The translations under genes were made by a program, and so were the position numbers. The notes below the pieces were generated by a model. The model was not told the origin of the DNA. It ran no database searches and saw only the letters and a program-made list of their open reading frames with translations. Below, piece by piece: positions 53,226-64,000 of a DNA stretch of 64,000 bases. The stretch comes from Pectinophora gossypiella (Eukaryota > Arthropoda > Insecta > Lepidoptera > Gelechiidae), in contig NC_065405.1 of assembly GCF_024362695.1 (NCBI RefSeq), positions 18,319,420 to 18,383,419 of the forward strand, given 5' to 3'. Positions within the stretch are counted from its first letter, which is position 1. Every line of letters starts with the position of its first letter.

Positions 53226-53935
53226 TCTAATGATTGATTAAATGTTCCTTGGCTGTTAAAATATCGTAAGATTACGTCTATAATTCGGTGTGTAAGGTAA
53301 TTTTGAAGGTATTTTTAATATTTTCAAATGAAAGATTAAGCTTTTAAAAAAAAACTATTTTGAATAGTATTGCTTTTCATGCAGTATTTATCTTTTTTTT
53401 AAAAGAACGTCTCCTAAAGTAGGCTGAATGACGTCAATGCCTTTACTTAGTTTGTATTAGAATTTTAATATTGACGTTTTGTTATGGTAAGTGTCCAAAC
53501 TGTGGGCGGTTCCTAAGTATACTCAGGTCCAATAAGAAATATATAAATACGATTTTGTTATTTTTTCATTTCTTAAATTAAGTTTGAATAGTTTATGCTT
53601 CTGATAAATATGATGAGAGTAGTGATGGTCATTATAATCGGAGTTATTTCATTAAGTTTGATAACCGCACACTCTTAGAACACTTTACTCTAGTGATGAA
53701 CACAGATTATATATTATTTTTGATTTATTAATTATAAACGGCATTTGACAACGACAATTTTGGTAAACAGACTACTTTTAGAAGTCACATAAAAGTCAAT
53801 TATTACACGATTTTTGCTATAATAAACACTGAAATAAGGTAAATAAGAGGAAATTTTGAAATGGTTTTAGAATTAGCGTTACTTATTGTTTCCTTACATA
53901 CCGATTTATGTCTATGTTCTCTTCAGCGTATGTGA

Positions 53936-54258
53936 ACGACCTCGATGGTCCAGTGGTTGAGCGTAAGGCTCACGATCCGGAGGTCCCGGGTTAGATTCCC
54001 GGTGAGGACATATCACAAAAAATACTTTGTGATCCCTAGTTTGGTTAGAACATTGCAGGCTTATCATCTGATTGTCGAAAGTAAAATGATCCGTGCTTCG
54101 GAAGGCACGTTAAGCCGTTGGTCCCGGTTACTACTAACTAATGTAAGTGAGTAGTTACATGGGCCATGTCAGGGGCCTTTCGCGGCTCAATAGTAATCCT
54201 GACACCAGGGTTGATGAGGTTGGTACTTCACCTCGCAACCCACACGATAGAAGACGAA
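53936..54258 (+). mobile_element. SINE family S1, full-length, near-perfect target duplication
   Basis: Box A TGGTCCAGTGG, box B GGTTAGATTCC (one change), complete body and tail. Flanked by GCGTATGTGA (53926-53935) and GCGCATGTGA (54259-54268), one mismatch. Confidence 0.9.
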
Positions 54259-54876
54259 GCGCATGTGATAGAGTTTTTATAATAGGTGATAGGATAGTAT
54301 AAAAGTTTATCCTCTTACCTGTCCGTCTGAGAACTTTGACAAAGTTGAATTTTGGTATTTTGTCGATCTGCATACTCCATGATAAGAATTAAGTACCTAG
54401 TATGTTGTATCTTTCCTTCAGTGTAAAAATGTTTGGTTATAAAACACACATTAATTTACTGGGTTAGTGGAGGCTTTACATATAAATCGGGGCCACTCCG
54501 TACCGGACCTCGTCGAATAGGCACAGGGTGTTCCAATTTGCATGTTAATTGACAGCCGCAGTCGCGCGCCGGTAAAAATCTCCGCTAACAGGACACCCTT
54601 TGTTATGTTTAGATGTGTTTCATGTATGTGCAAGGGTGAGAGATAGAGTATCTGTGTGTATGTGTGTGTGGTGATTTGAAATTCATTTATACCACGTCAA
54701 AATTAGGTCAGAATACATTACTTAGAAGTGGATTTGAGACGAAATTCATTTGTATGACAAGAATATACAAGGCTTTAGTCCCAAAACGAAAATTCGATAT
54801 TCTGATTTTGATATTACGTTGTTACGAAAGGAAAAAAGTAACTGTCTGGACTGAGTCCTATAGTGTCAACAAACTT

Positions 54877-55203
54877 ACGGCCACCCTGGTCCAGTGGTTG
54901 AGCGTTGTGCTCACTATCCAGAGGTCCCAGGTTCGAATCCCGGTGGGGACATATCACAAAAATCACTTTGTGATCCCTAGTTTCGTTAGGACATTACAGG
55001 CTGATCACCTGATTATACGAAAGTAAAATGATCCGTGCTTCGGAAGGTACGTTAAGCCGTTGTTCCCGGTTACTATTTACTCATGTGAGTGAGTAATCGT
55101 TACACGGGCCACGTCAGGGGCCTTTGGCGGCTCAATCATAACCCTGACGCCAGGTTTCATGAGGCTGGTATTCTACCTTACAACCCACACGATAAGAAGA
55201 AGA
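54877..55203 (+). mobile_element. SINE family S1, full-length
   Basis: Box A TGGTCCAGTGG and box B GGTTCGAATCC both perfect; full body, ending CAACCCACACGATAAGAAGA. About 620 bases after the previous S1 copy in the same orientation. No clear target duplication. Confidence 0.9.
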
Positions 55204-55209
55204 ATGATT

Positions 55210-56146
55210 AAATAAATAAAGTGTTGGTGTTATGGTAAAACCATTTTTAGCTTTCTGTAATAATAGGAATGAATATTCTTATTTCTGACGATCTCTGAAC
55301 TCTTCACCTTTTCGCAACTAAACAACTGAGCCCTTCAACATAATCCTGTAAATAAGGTGCAAAATTACTGCATTACTCCGCCCGGTTTATGAAGCAGTAA
55401 TGAGCTACAGAAAGCGTTTCATTAGGCGAGCGACGCCGCGGCGCAGAGTTAGCTGGCTTCTCTTCTCGTGTATAAGTATGTAAATACTTCTTGCGCAACT
55501 AGTGTTGCCAAGTTTGGATAAGTGTCTGTCAAAAGGCGTGACAGTTAGGGTAAGAAATCGGGACATAGCTACCTAACTACACATTACATTGAAGATTCAA
55601 ATAGACAGTGACAGTTTGAATTTTACAATAAGAGATGTAGAAATGTTTTTTGTTATTATTTATTGTAGATTTGCCTCAAATGATCGGAAAAAAAGCAATG
55701 CTAAAGAGGAACATTTACAAGTATATGAAAGTCCCGCAGATTTCTCCCTTAAAACATAGTAATAATAATTTTATGTACTTACGCTGCTGTCACATTGTAT
55801 CGCTTTTCAAGACATGTGTCGAAATTCGAGACATATATTGTGTCCCACGTATCGTAACCATGGCAACAGTACCGGCAACCTGCTATCATGACATTTTGGA
55901 CTAAATCTGTGGGTTGCAGAATATTTGTTTCTTTATTAAAATGGTTATTAATGTTGTTAGGTATAAGCTGGTATTTGGGGCGAGTGTATATTTTGGTAAT
56001 GTGACCTAGGTGTGGGTACTTAGTTCATCTTGCGATTGATGTATCTTTGGATATGGCCGTGAGCTTATATTATGTTACGAAAATGTCTTCAAAGTTTGGA
56101 TGGAAAAAACCGTTCTCAGAATTATGTACTATTACAGTTATTGAGC
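55210..56146. other. Stretch between SINE copies, nothing recognised
   Basis: AT-rich; an 84-codon ORF at 55650-55904 lacks any recognisable motif and codon pattern. Confidence 0.4.
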
Positions 56147-56160
56147 ACACCAAACATTAT

Positions 56161-56492
56161 ATATATAAACTGCCTATATATGTCCCACTACTGGGCACAG
56201 GCCTCCCCTCAATCAACCGGAGGGGGTATGGAGCATACTCCACCACGCTGCTCCACTGCGGGTTGGTGGAGGTGTTTTTACGGCTAATAGCCGGGACCAA
56301 CGGCTTAACGTGCCCTCCGAAGCACGGAATCATCTTACTTTTTCGGACAATCAGGTGATTCACGCCTGAAAAGTCCTTACCAAACAAAGGACAGTCTCAC
56401 AAAGTGATTTCGACAATGTCCCCATCGGGAATCGAACCCGGACCTCCAGATCATGAACCTAACGCTCTAACCACTAGACCACGGAGGCTGTT
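56161..56492 (-). mobile_element. SINE family S3, full-length, with 14 base target-site duplication
   Basis: Minus-strand head CCTCCGTGGTCTAGTGGTTA, box B GGTTCGATTCC, full body, and 3' end TGTGCCCAGTAGTGGGACAT. Flanking repeat ACACCAAACATTAT at 56147-56160 and 56493-56506 is perfect, so the copy is probably young. Confidence 0.94.
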
Positions 56493-57432
56493 ACACCAAA
56501 CATTATTTCTAAGTATTTTTATTGCCTCTGAGTAATCTTGTGTCCATAATGTGGAAGTTTCTGCGAATATTCATTGCATTAATGTGACAGCTGACAGCTG
56601 AAAGACACAACAGTACAATCAGCAACTTTCATGTCTTGGACGAACCTTTTTACTTGATCATTTCTAATAGAAGCGGTTAAGGACTAGAATTCTCTGTAGG
56701 CGAGTTGATTTCTCGAAAAGTACAATCTGGGCCTATTCAAGACAAGAACAAATAGGCACATTCTAAGTAAGCATGTCCCATCTTCGACCATATCGTCACT
56801 TACCATCAGTATAGTATAGTTATGGATAAATAATTACCTATCTTCCACAAAAAAAATCTTTTTTACAGTTATGAACCGAATATGGAGACTTTGGTCTAAG
56901 TAAAATTAAATTAAGTAGTAATAGGTACGCTTGTCGTAATTGACACCGTTTATCGAATCAGTGTGATTTGGACGAGCACCGACGAAAGACTTGTCGCGTT
57001 TTAATTAAAAATACTACGAGTCATGGAAATACATATTTGACAATCGACAAAGGAGGTATGTACAAAGTACAACTCTCGATTTTTCTCACTGATTGATTTT
57101 TTATTAATACCTAAAAAAAACCGTATCCCCAAATAGTGGATTTAATGTCGAACGAATTTGAAAAATGGAAACTCAAAAATATGCAATTCCTGGAATTTGA
57201 GGCGGCCCACAACAACGGGCACGTTCGCTGGTATTTTTCATCTCGCTGGTATTTTTTCTTTTTGAAAACAAAATGCGTGCTTCAAAATAATAATAGGCAG
57301 TGACGTCATACATCGCGCGGCGTTCAACCTTTTTGCATTTCATGAATTGTTGCGTCGGTGGTGAGTGAGTGCTTCCACGCGGTTTGTTTCTACAATTTGT
57401 TCCTGTTTTTTTATACATCTACATACGAACAT

Positions 57433-57719
57433 CTGGAGGTCTGGGTTCGATTCCCGATGGGGACATTGTCGAAATCACTTTGTGAGACTGTCCTTTGTTT
57501 GGTAAGGACTTTTCAGGCTTGAATCACCTGATTGTCCGAAAAAGTAAGATGATTCCGTGCTTCGGAGGCCACGTTAAGCCGTTTAGCCGTAAAAACACCT
57601 CCACCAACCCGCAGTGGAGCAGCGTGGTGGAGTATGCTCCATACCCCCTCCGGTTGATTGAGGGGAGGCCTGTGCCCAGCAGTGGGACGTGTATAGGCTT
57701 GATGATGATGATGATGATG
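57433..57719 (+). mobile_element. SINE family S3, 5'-truncated, with (GAT)n tail and target duplication
   Basis: Starts in the head at CTGGAGGTCTGGGTTCGATT and runs to TGTGCCCAGCAGTGGGACGT, then TATAGGCT and six TGA/GAT units. Flanked by ACATACGAACAT (57421-57432 and 57720-57731). A small deletion of GTTGGTCCCGGCTATT lies near 57582. Confidence 0.93.
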
Positions 57720-58024
57720 ACATACGAACATTATTTCAGAATGATTCAGAAAGTTTTGAGTCACTTTACTTTATATTTTAAATACAAATACTTTATCTGT
57801 AGATAAAAATAAACAGAAAATTAACCGAGTAAGCGCTCTGAGTATTCCTCATAATTTATCAGGTCAAGTAGTAGGTCAGGTACATTACTTTCGAAGGCAA
57901 ATTTTAAATGAATCAATTCAGCAGTTAAAAATAGCTCTTAACAGTAAATTTGTCCTTTAAATGAGTTTGATAAGTACGTTTAAATAAACAATTTTGGGAC
58001 ATAATTGAGAATAGTATTTTTATC

Positions 58025-58290
58025 GCTAATTTAAGAGCCACGCTCTTGTCGGTGTAGCATTCTCCATGATACTTTTTTAGGGAAAAATAGGGCAATTGCC
58101 TTCCGCCCCGCAGTACTCTGTCTGACGTGAGTAGGATAGCGCCTAGAGTAGGCTATTTCAAAGCCGTACCAGGACTCCTGTCCTCCGCCTCTAAATAGTA
58201 CTGACAGTTACTGCAGCCCTCTGTCAGGTTCTAGGTTATAGTGCCTGTGACTTGCCCCTTCCATCCTGCCGACCAAAGGCCTGATGCTTT
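58025..58290. repeat. Dispersed repeat R3, copy 2 (longer)
   Basis: Matches the copy at 35690-35830 in reverse complement (TTAAGAGCCACGCTCTTGTC, TACTTTTTTAGGGAAAAATA) and extends through CCGTACCAGGACTCCTGTCC. Class unknown. Confidence 0.7.
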
Positions 58291-59605
58291 TAAGGAACAT
58301 AAAATAGGAGTATCGTCATCTCAGAAACTTTTTATAAATATTAATACACCTCACAACCCACATGACAGATGAAGAAGAATACTAGTTTTAAAAATTGTCT
58401 AAACAAGACATCTTAAATAATCGGCATAAGAGTTATTCTTTTCATCTTAGACTATACATGGAACGAAAAACAAAAACAAACACATTTCTCTCTTTACTAT
58501 TTGACGTCTGGTTATCGCATTAAGTTGGAATTTTTGCGCCATTTAAAGGCACTTTGGCTTGTTTTTCGAGTTTCCCTCCGCCCCGGGGGTCTATGACTGA
58601 TTGGGGTACGAACAATCCGCTACTTTTTACACAGCCACACAGGGGACACAAGTTTTGACTTACACAGTTGTGGTTTTACAACGTTTTTATTTAAGACGCG
58701 ATTGTTCAACACTTTGTCGCGTTTTATATCGCTTAAACTTATCTTCCTTAAGCAAGTTTACCGCCATTGAGCTTAATAAAGTTTATATTTTATTAGTTAG
58801 AAGTTAAACTCGTGATCCCTTTCTTGATAGACAAAGACATAATTCGCCTGAGACAACTCTGGTATTTACACTTTGTGTTGGAGTCTTAAGAGAGACGTGA
58901 CGTACCGGGTGGTGACAAGTTAGCAGCCTATCGCTTCCTTCTTTCGAGTGCGTTGTGAGGTGGATGACCAAACTCAGCACCCCTTCGCTCATTGGTATAA
59001 AAAGTTCATTCATCATGTGTGAAAGTACATAGTTACTTTTTAAAATGATTTTTACCGTATACTCGGGAAGATAAGTAGATGCCGGGTATGTTTTACCCAA
59101 TCCAGCAAAGATATTACCTATGTAAGATTGGGTAAATAAAATCCAATCAAAAACATAAATGTGAAGTGAGAACCAAGTTCGATATAGTGATTAATGCCTT
59201 GGCTGTTGACTTGAACGACAAAAGAAGTGAGATCTAAATGGGTGCCAAGTTCAATGGTCAGTCCTGAAATTTATTTATAAGTAACAGTATAACATAATAT
59301 CATATCTTCTTATAACATAGGATAATGTATTGTAGCCTAAGGGTCTGTCTTGGCTCTGCGGCCAACCGGCCAGCCGCTCATTATTGCGTCATCCGTGACA
59401 CGAGTGAAATAGTAAAAATACTCAAAAAGTTATTAAAACAGTGCTATGTATGTGCTGCATGTAAGGACAATGAGAGTTTGGAATTTCGTTTGAGTAGTAA
59501 ATGAACCAAACAAAGTAAAATGTAGTTTGTATGCGAGTCACTAATATCTCGTGGTGTTGGTAATTCTGAGTTTTATTTAAATAATGCAATTGACTTTAAG
59601 TACCT

Positions 59606-59800
59606 AATTAAAACACATAATAACGGGTTCTTACCGCGTTTAAATGGGGATATGAGACTCCCGATATTTCGACACTGTTGCAAGTGCCATATGATCACGG
59701 GATGACTGATGAGATTGGAGTGGAGTAGGTAGATCCGCGGTAAGAACCCGTTATTATGTGTTTTAATTATGATAATAACCGCGTAAACTTAAAACAATGT
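59606..59800 (+). mobile_element. Palindromic mobile element P1, longer copy with 33 base perfect inverted repeats
   Basis: 59606-59638 and 59736-59768 are perfect reverse complements (AATTAAAACACATAATAACG then GGTTCTTACCGCG). The loop contains TGATCACGGGATGACTGATG. The end ACCGCGTAAACTTAAAACAA then TGT matches the nested copy at 27936-28053. Flanked by TTAAGTACCT (59596-59605 and 59801-59810). Confidence 0.9.
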
Positions 59801-59989
59801 TTAAGTACCTACTCAAGAAAAAAATAATTCCATAACACATTTACATAATTAATACATAAAAAACTCCATAAAACATTTCACCTTACTGAACCTATAATCA
59901 AAATTATGCAAATGAACATATATTTATTTTTTATGAACGTTCTACCCCGCAAAGGATCTGGGCGTGACATGTATGAATGCTCGCTCGTC

Positions 59990-60115
59990 AACGTAATGAC
60001 GAATTTCGGCCGAAGTTCCGTTTTATGAACCGAATTTCGGCCAAATGACGAAATTCGGTTAAACCTGCCGAATTTCGGTTAAACCGAAATGAAACGAAGT
60101 TCGGTCCATCCCTAA
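59990..60115 (-). repeat. CCGAATTTCGG-rich block with hAT-like end TAGGGATGGACCGAA
   Basis: The core CGAATTTCGG or CGAAATTCGG recurs about five times, partly palindromic. Read on the minus strand the block starts TTAGGGATGGACCGAACTTC, resembling a CAGGGATGGACCGAA-type terminal repeat of hAT elements (from memory). The opposite end is not identified. It directly abuts the satellite. Confidence 0.5.
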
Positions 60116-60120
60116 TATAT

Positions 60121-63100
60121 ATTTTATCCCCAAGTAGTAAGTTTGGCCTAAGAATGCTGTCGACTCCTTTCACCAACCTTCATGAATCGATCAAATACAC
60201 AGTTTTCTAAGCGTTGCCACTCATAGTCAATACATTTGCATAAATTTTTCCCCAAAGTAGTAAGTTTGGCCTAAGGATGCTGTCGACTCCTTTCACCAAC
60301 CTTCATGAATCGATCAAGTATACAATTTTCTAAGCGTTGCCACTCATAGTCAATACATTTGCATAAATTTTTCCGCAAAGTAGTAAGTTTGGCCTAAGGA
60401 TGCTGTCGACTCCTTTCACCAACCTTCATGAATCGATCAAATATACAATTTTCTAAGCGTTGCCACTCATAGTCAATACATTTGCATAAATGTTTCCCCA
60501 AAGTAGTAAGTTTGGCCTAAGGATGCTGTCGACTCCTTCCAATAACCTTCATGTATCGATCAAATACACAGTTTTCTAAGCGTTGCCACTCATAGTCAAT
60601 ACATTTGCATAATTTTTTCCCCAAAGTAGTAAGTTTGGCCTAAGGATGCTGTCGACTCCTTTCACCAACCTTCATGAATCGATGAAATATACAATTTTCT
60701 AAAAGTTGCCACTCATAGTCAATACATTTGCATAAATTTTACCCCAAAGTAGTAAGTTTCGCCTAAGAATGCTGTCGACTCCTTTCACCAACCTTCATGA
60801 ATCGGTCAAATATACAGTTTTCTAAGCGTTGCCACTCATAGTCAATACATTTGCATAAATTTTTCCTCAAAGTAGTAAGTTTGGCCTAAGAATGCTGTCG
60901 ACTCCTTTCACCAACCTTCATGAATCGATCAAATATACAATTTTCTAAGCGTTGCCACTCATAGTCAATACATTTGCATAATTTTTTCCCCAAAGTAGTA
61001 AGTTTGGCCTAAGGATGCTGTCGACTCCTTTCACCAACCTTCATGAATCGGTCAAATATACAGTTTTCTAAGCGTTGCCACTCATATTCAATACATTTGC
61101 ATAATTTTTTTTCCAAAGTAGTAAGTTTGGCCTAAGAATGCTGTCGACTCCTTTCACCAACCTTCATGAATCTATCAAGTATACAATTTTCTAAGCGTTG
61201 CCACTCATAGTCAATACATTTGCATAAATTTTTCCCCAAAGTAGTAAGTTTGGCCTAAGGATGCTGTCGACTCCTTTCACCAACCTTCATGAATCGATCA
61301 AGTATACAATTTTCTAAGCGTTGCCACTCATAGTCAATACATTTGCATAAATTTTTCCCCAAAGTAGTAAGTTTGGCCTAAGAATGCTGTTGACTCCTTC
61401 CAACAACCTTCATGTATCGATCAAATATACAGTTTTCTAAGCGTTGCCACTCATTTTCAATACATTTGCATAAAGTTTTCCTCAAAGTAGTAAGTTTCGC
61501 CTAAGAATGCTGTTGACTCCTTTCACCAACCTTCATGAATCGATCAAGGATACAATTTTCTAAGCGTTGCCACTCATAGTCAATACATTTGCATAAATTT
61601 TTCCTCAAAGTAGTAAGTTTGGCCTAAGGATGCTGTCGACTCCTTCCAATAACCTTCATGTATCGATCAAATACACAGTTTTCTAAGCGTTGCCACTCAA
61701 AGTCAATACATTTGCATAATTTTTTCCCCAAAGTAGTAAGTTTGGCCTAAGGATGCTGTCGACTCCTACCAACCTTCATGAATCGATCAATTACACAGTT
61801 TTCTAAGCGTTGCCACTCATAGTCAATACATTTGCATAATTTTTTCCCCAAAGTAGTAAGTTTGGCCTAAGGATGCTGTCGACTCCTTTCACCAACCTTC
61901 ATGAATCGATGAAATATACAATTTTCTAAAAGTTGCCACTCATAGTCAATACATTTGCATAAATTTTACCCCAAAGTAGTAAGTTTCGCCTAAGAATGCT
62001 GTCGACTCCTTTCACCAACCTTCATGAATCGGTCAAATACACAGTTTTCTAAGCGTTGCCACTCATAGTCAATACATTTGCATAAATTTTTCCCCAAAGT
62101 AGTAAGTTTGGCCTAAGGATGCTGTCGACTCCTTTCACCAACCTTCATGAATCGATCAAGTATACAATTTTCTAAGCGTTGCCACTCATAGTCAATACAT
62201 TTGCATATTTTTTTCCGCAAAGTAGTAAGTTTGGCCTAAGGATGCTGTCGACTCCTTTCACCAACCTTCATGAATCGATCAAATATACAATTTTCTAAGC
62301 GTTGCCACTCATAGTCAATACATTTGCATAAATGTTTCCCCAAAGTAGTAAGTTTGGCCTAAGGATGCTGTCAACTCCTTCCAACAACCTTCATGTATCG
62401 ATCAAATATACAGTTTTCTAAGCGTTGCCACTCATTTTCAATACATTTGCATAAAGTTTTCCTCAAAGTAGTAAGTTTCGCCTAAGAATGCTGTTGACTC
62501 CTTTCACCAACCTTCATGAATCGATCAAGTATACAATTTTCTAAGCGTTGCCACTCATAGTCAATACATTTGCATAAATGTTTTCCCAAAGTAGTAAGTT
62601 TGGCCTAAGGATGCTGTCGACTCCTTCCAACAACCTTCATGTATCGATCAAATATACAGTTTTCTAAGCGTTGCCACTCATAGTCAATACATTTGCATAA
62701 ATTTTTCCCCAAAGTAGTCAGTTTGGCCTAAGGATGCTGTCGACTTCTTTCACCAACCTTCATGAATCGATCAAATATACAATTTTCTAAGCGTTGCCAC
62801 TCATAGTCAATACATTTGCATAAATGTTTCCCCAAAGTAGTAAGTTTAGCCTAAGGATGCTGTCGACTCCTTCCAACAACCTTCATGTATCGATCAAATA
62901 TACAGTTTTCTAAGCGTTGCCACTCATTTTCAATACATTTGCATAAAGTTTTCCTCAAAGTAGTAAGTTTCGCCTAAGAATGCTGTTGACTCCTTCCAAC
63001 AACCTTCATGTATCGATCAAATACACAGTTTTCTAAGCGTTGCCACTCGTAGTCAATACATTTGCATAAATTTTTCCCCAAAGTAGTAAGTTTCGCCTAA

Positions 63101-64000
63101 GAATGCTGTCGACTCCTTTCACCAACCTTCATGAATCGGTCAAATATACAGTTTTCTAAGCGTTGCCACTCATATTCAATACACTTGCATAATTTTTTTT
63201 CCAAAGTAGTAAGTTTGGCCTAAGAATGCTGTCGACTCCTTTCACCAACCTTCATGAATCGATCAAGTATACAATTTTCTAAGCGTTGCCACTCATAGTC
63301 AATACATTTGCATAAATTTTTCCCCAAAGTAGTAAGTTTGGCCTAAGGATGCTGTCGACTCCTTTCACCAACCTTCATGAATCGGTCAAATATACAGTTT
63401 TCTAAGCGTTGCCTTTCATAGTCAATACATTTGCATAAAGTTTTTCCCAAAGTAGTAAGTTTCGCCTAAGAATGCTGTTGACTCTTTCCAACAACCTTCA
63501 TGTATCGATCAAATACACAGTTTTCTAAGCGTTGCCACTCATAGTCAATACATTTGCATAATTTTTTCCCCAAATTAGTAAGTTTGGCCTAAGGATGCTG
63601 TCGACTCCTTTCACCAACCTTCATGAATCGATGAAATATACAGTTTTCTAAGCGTTGCCACTCATATTCAATACACTTGCATAATTTTTTTTCCAAAGTA
63701 GTAAGTTTGGCCTAAGAATGCTGTCGACTCCTTTCACCAACCTTCATGAATCGATCAAGTATACAATTTTCTAAGCGTTGCCACTCATAGTCAATACATT
63801 TGCATAAATTTTTCCCCAAAGTAGTAAGTTTGGCCTAAGGATGCTGTCGACTCTTTTCACCAACCTTCATGAATCGACCAAATATACAGTTTTCTAAGCG
63901 TTGCCTTTCATAGTCAATACATTTGCATAAAGTTTTTCCCAAAGTAGTAAGTTTCGCCTAAGAATGCTGTTGACTCCTTCCAACAACCTTCATGTATCGA
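60121..64000. repeat. 123 base tandem satellite, about 31 units, open at the window end
   Basis: Successive AGTAGTAAGTTTGGCC starts at 60133, 60256, 60379, 60502 and 60625 are exactly 123 bases apart. Units carry GATGCTGTCGACTCC, CAACCTTCATG-ATCGATCAA, TTTTCTAAGCGTTGCCACTC and CAATACATTTGCATAA. Variants (GGATG/GAATG, GTCGAC/GTTGAC, TTCACCAA/TTCCAACAA, ACAATTTT/ACAGTTTT) recur in ordered blocks, giving a higher-order structure. One unit near 61765 has a 3 base deletion. No gaps and no ORFs; the array continues past the window. Confidence 0.97.

Noticed and set aside
60121..64000. CRISPR-like regular array
   Set aside because: Units are contiguous 123 base monomers with no unique spacers, in a eukaryotic context; this is a satellite.

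Overview
The window looks like nuclear DNA of a lepidopteran insect (moth or butterfly). This rests on a multi-exon Dscam-family gene with short GT-AG introns and on the repeats: tRNA-headed SINEs, 5'-truncated LINE tails, small palindromic elements and AT-rich non-coding DNA. The species cannot be named from the sequence. All gene structure comes from reading splice sites and phase by eye, with no alignment or transcript.

Region 1 (about 3.5-27.4 kb, + strand): the 3' part of one Dscam-family cell-adhesion receptor gene. I resolve 32 exons joined in one open frame (about 1,686 codons plus stop). They cover the second half of Ig2, Ig3-Ig9, FN3-1 to FN3-4, Ig10, FN3-5, FN3-6, one transmembrane helix and a cytoplasmic tail with a PYATF motif, ending in FTIHV. 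Signal peptide, Ig1 and the first half of Ig2 must lie upstream of the window. The Ig3-Ig5 exons sit in long introns and are very GC-rich. The Ig6-FN3-2 exons are packed with 75-215 base introns and are closer to AT. No mutually exclusive exon cluster is visible, so this looks like a single-form paralog rather than hypervariable Dscam1.

Region 2 (27.4-44.3 kb): no supported protein gene. It holds SINE and LINE copies, a MITE-like family with terminal inverted repeats, and GC-richer patches near 32.1 and 33.7 kb that may be non-coding leader exons of the next gene.

Region 3 (44.34-44.46 kb, + strand): a short exon with a strong acceptor, a start-stop uORF, an ATG, 15 codons of hydrophobic signal-peptide-like sequence and a GTGAGT donor. 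It looks like the first coding exon of another secreted or membrane protein whose body lies beyond the window or in its far intron.

Region 4 (44.5-60.1 kb): probable intron of that gene, dense in mobile elements. It includes a 1.44 kb foldback element with arms of about 490 bases and an 8-10 base target duplication, several SINEs and LINE tails with intact target-site duplications, and a 195 base palindromic element.

Region 5 (60.12-64.0 kb, running off the end): a satellite of 123 base units, about 31 copies, with higher-order periods of 4 units and a 10-unit segmental copy.
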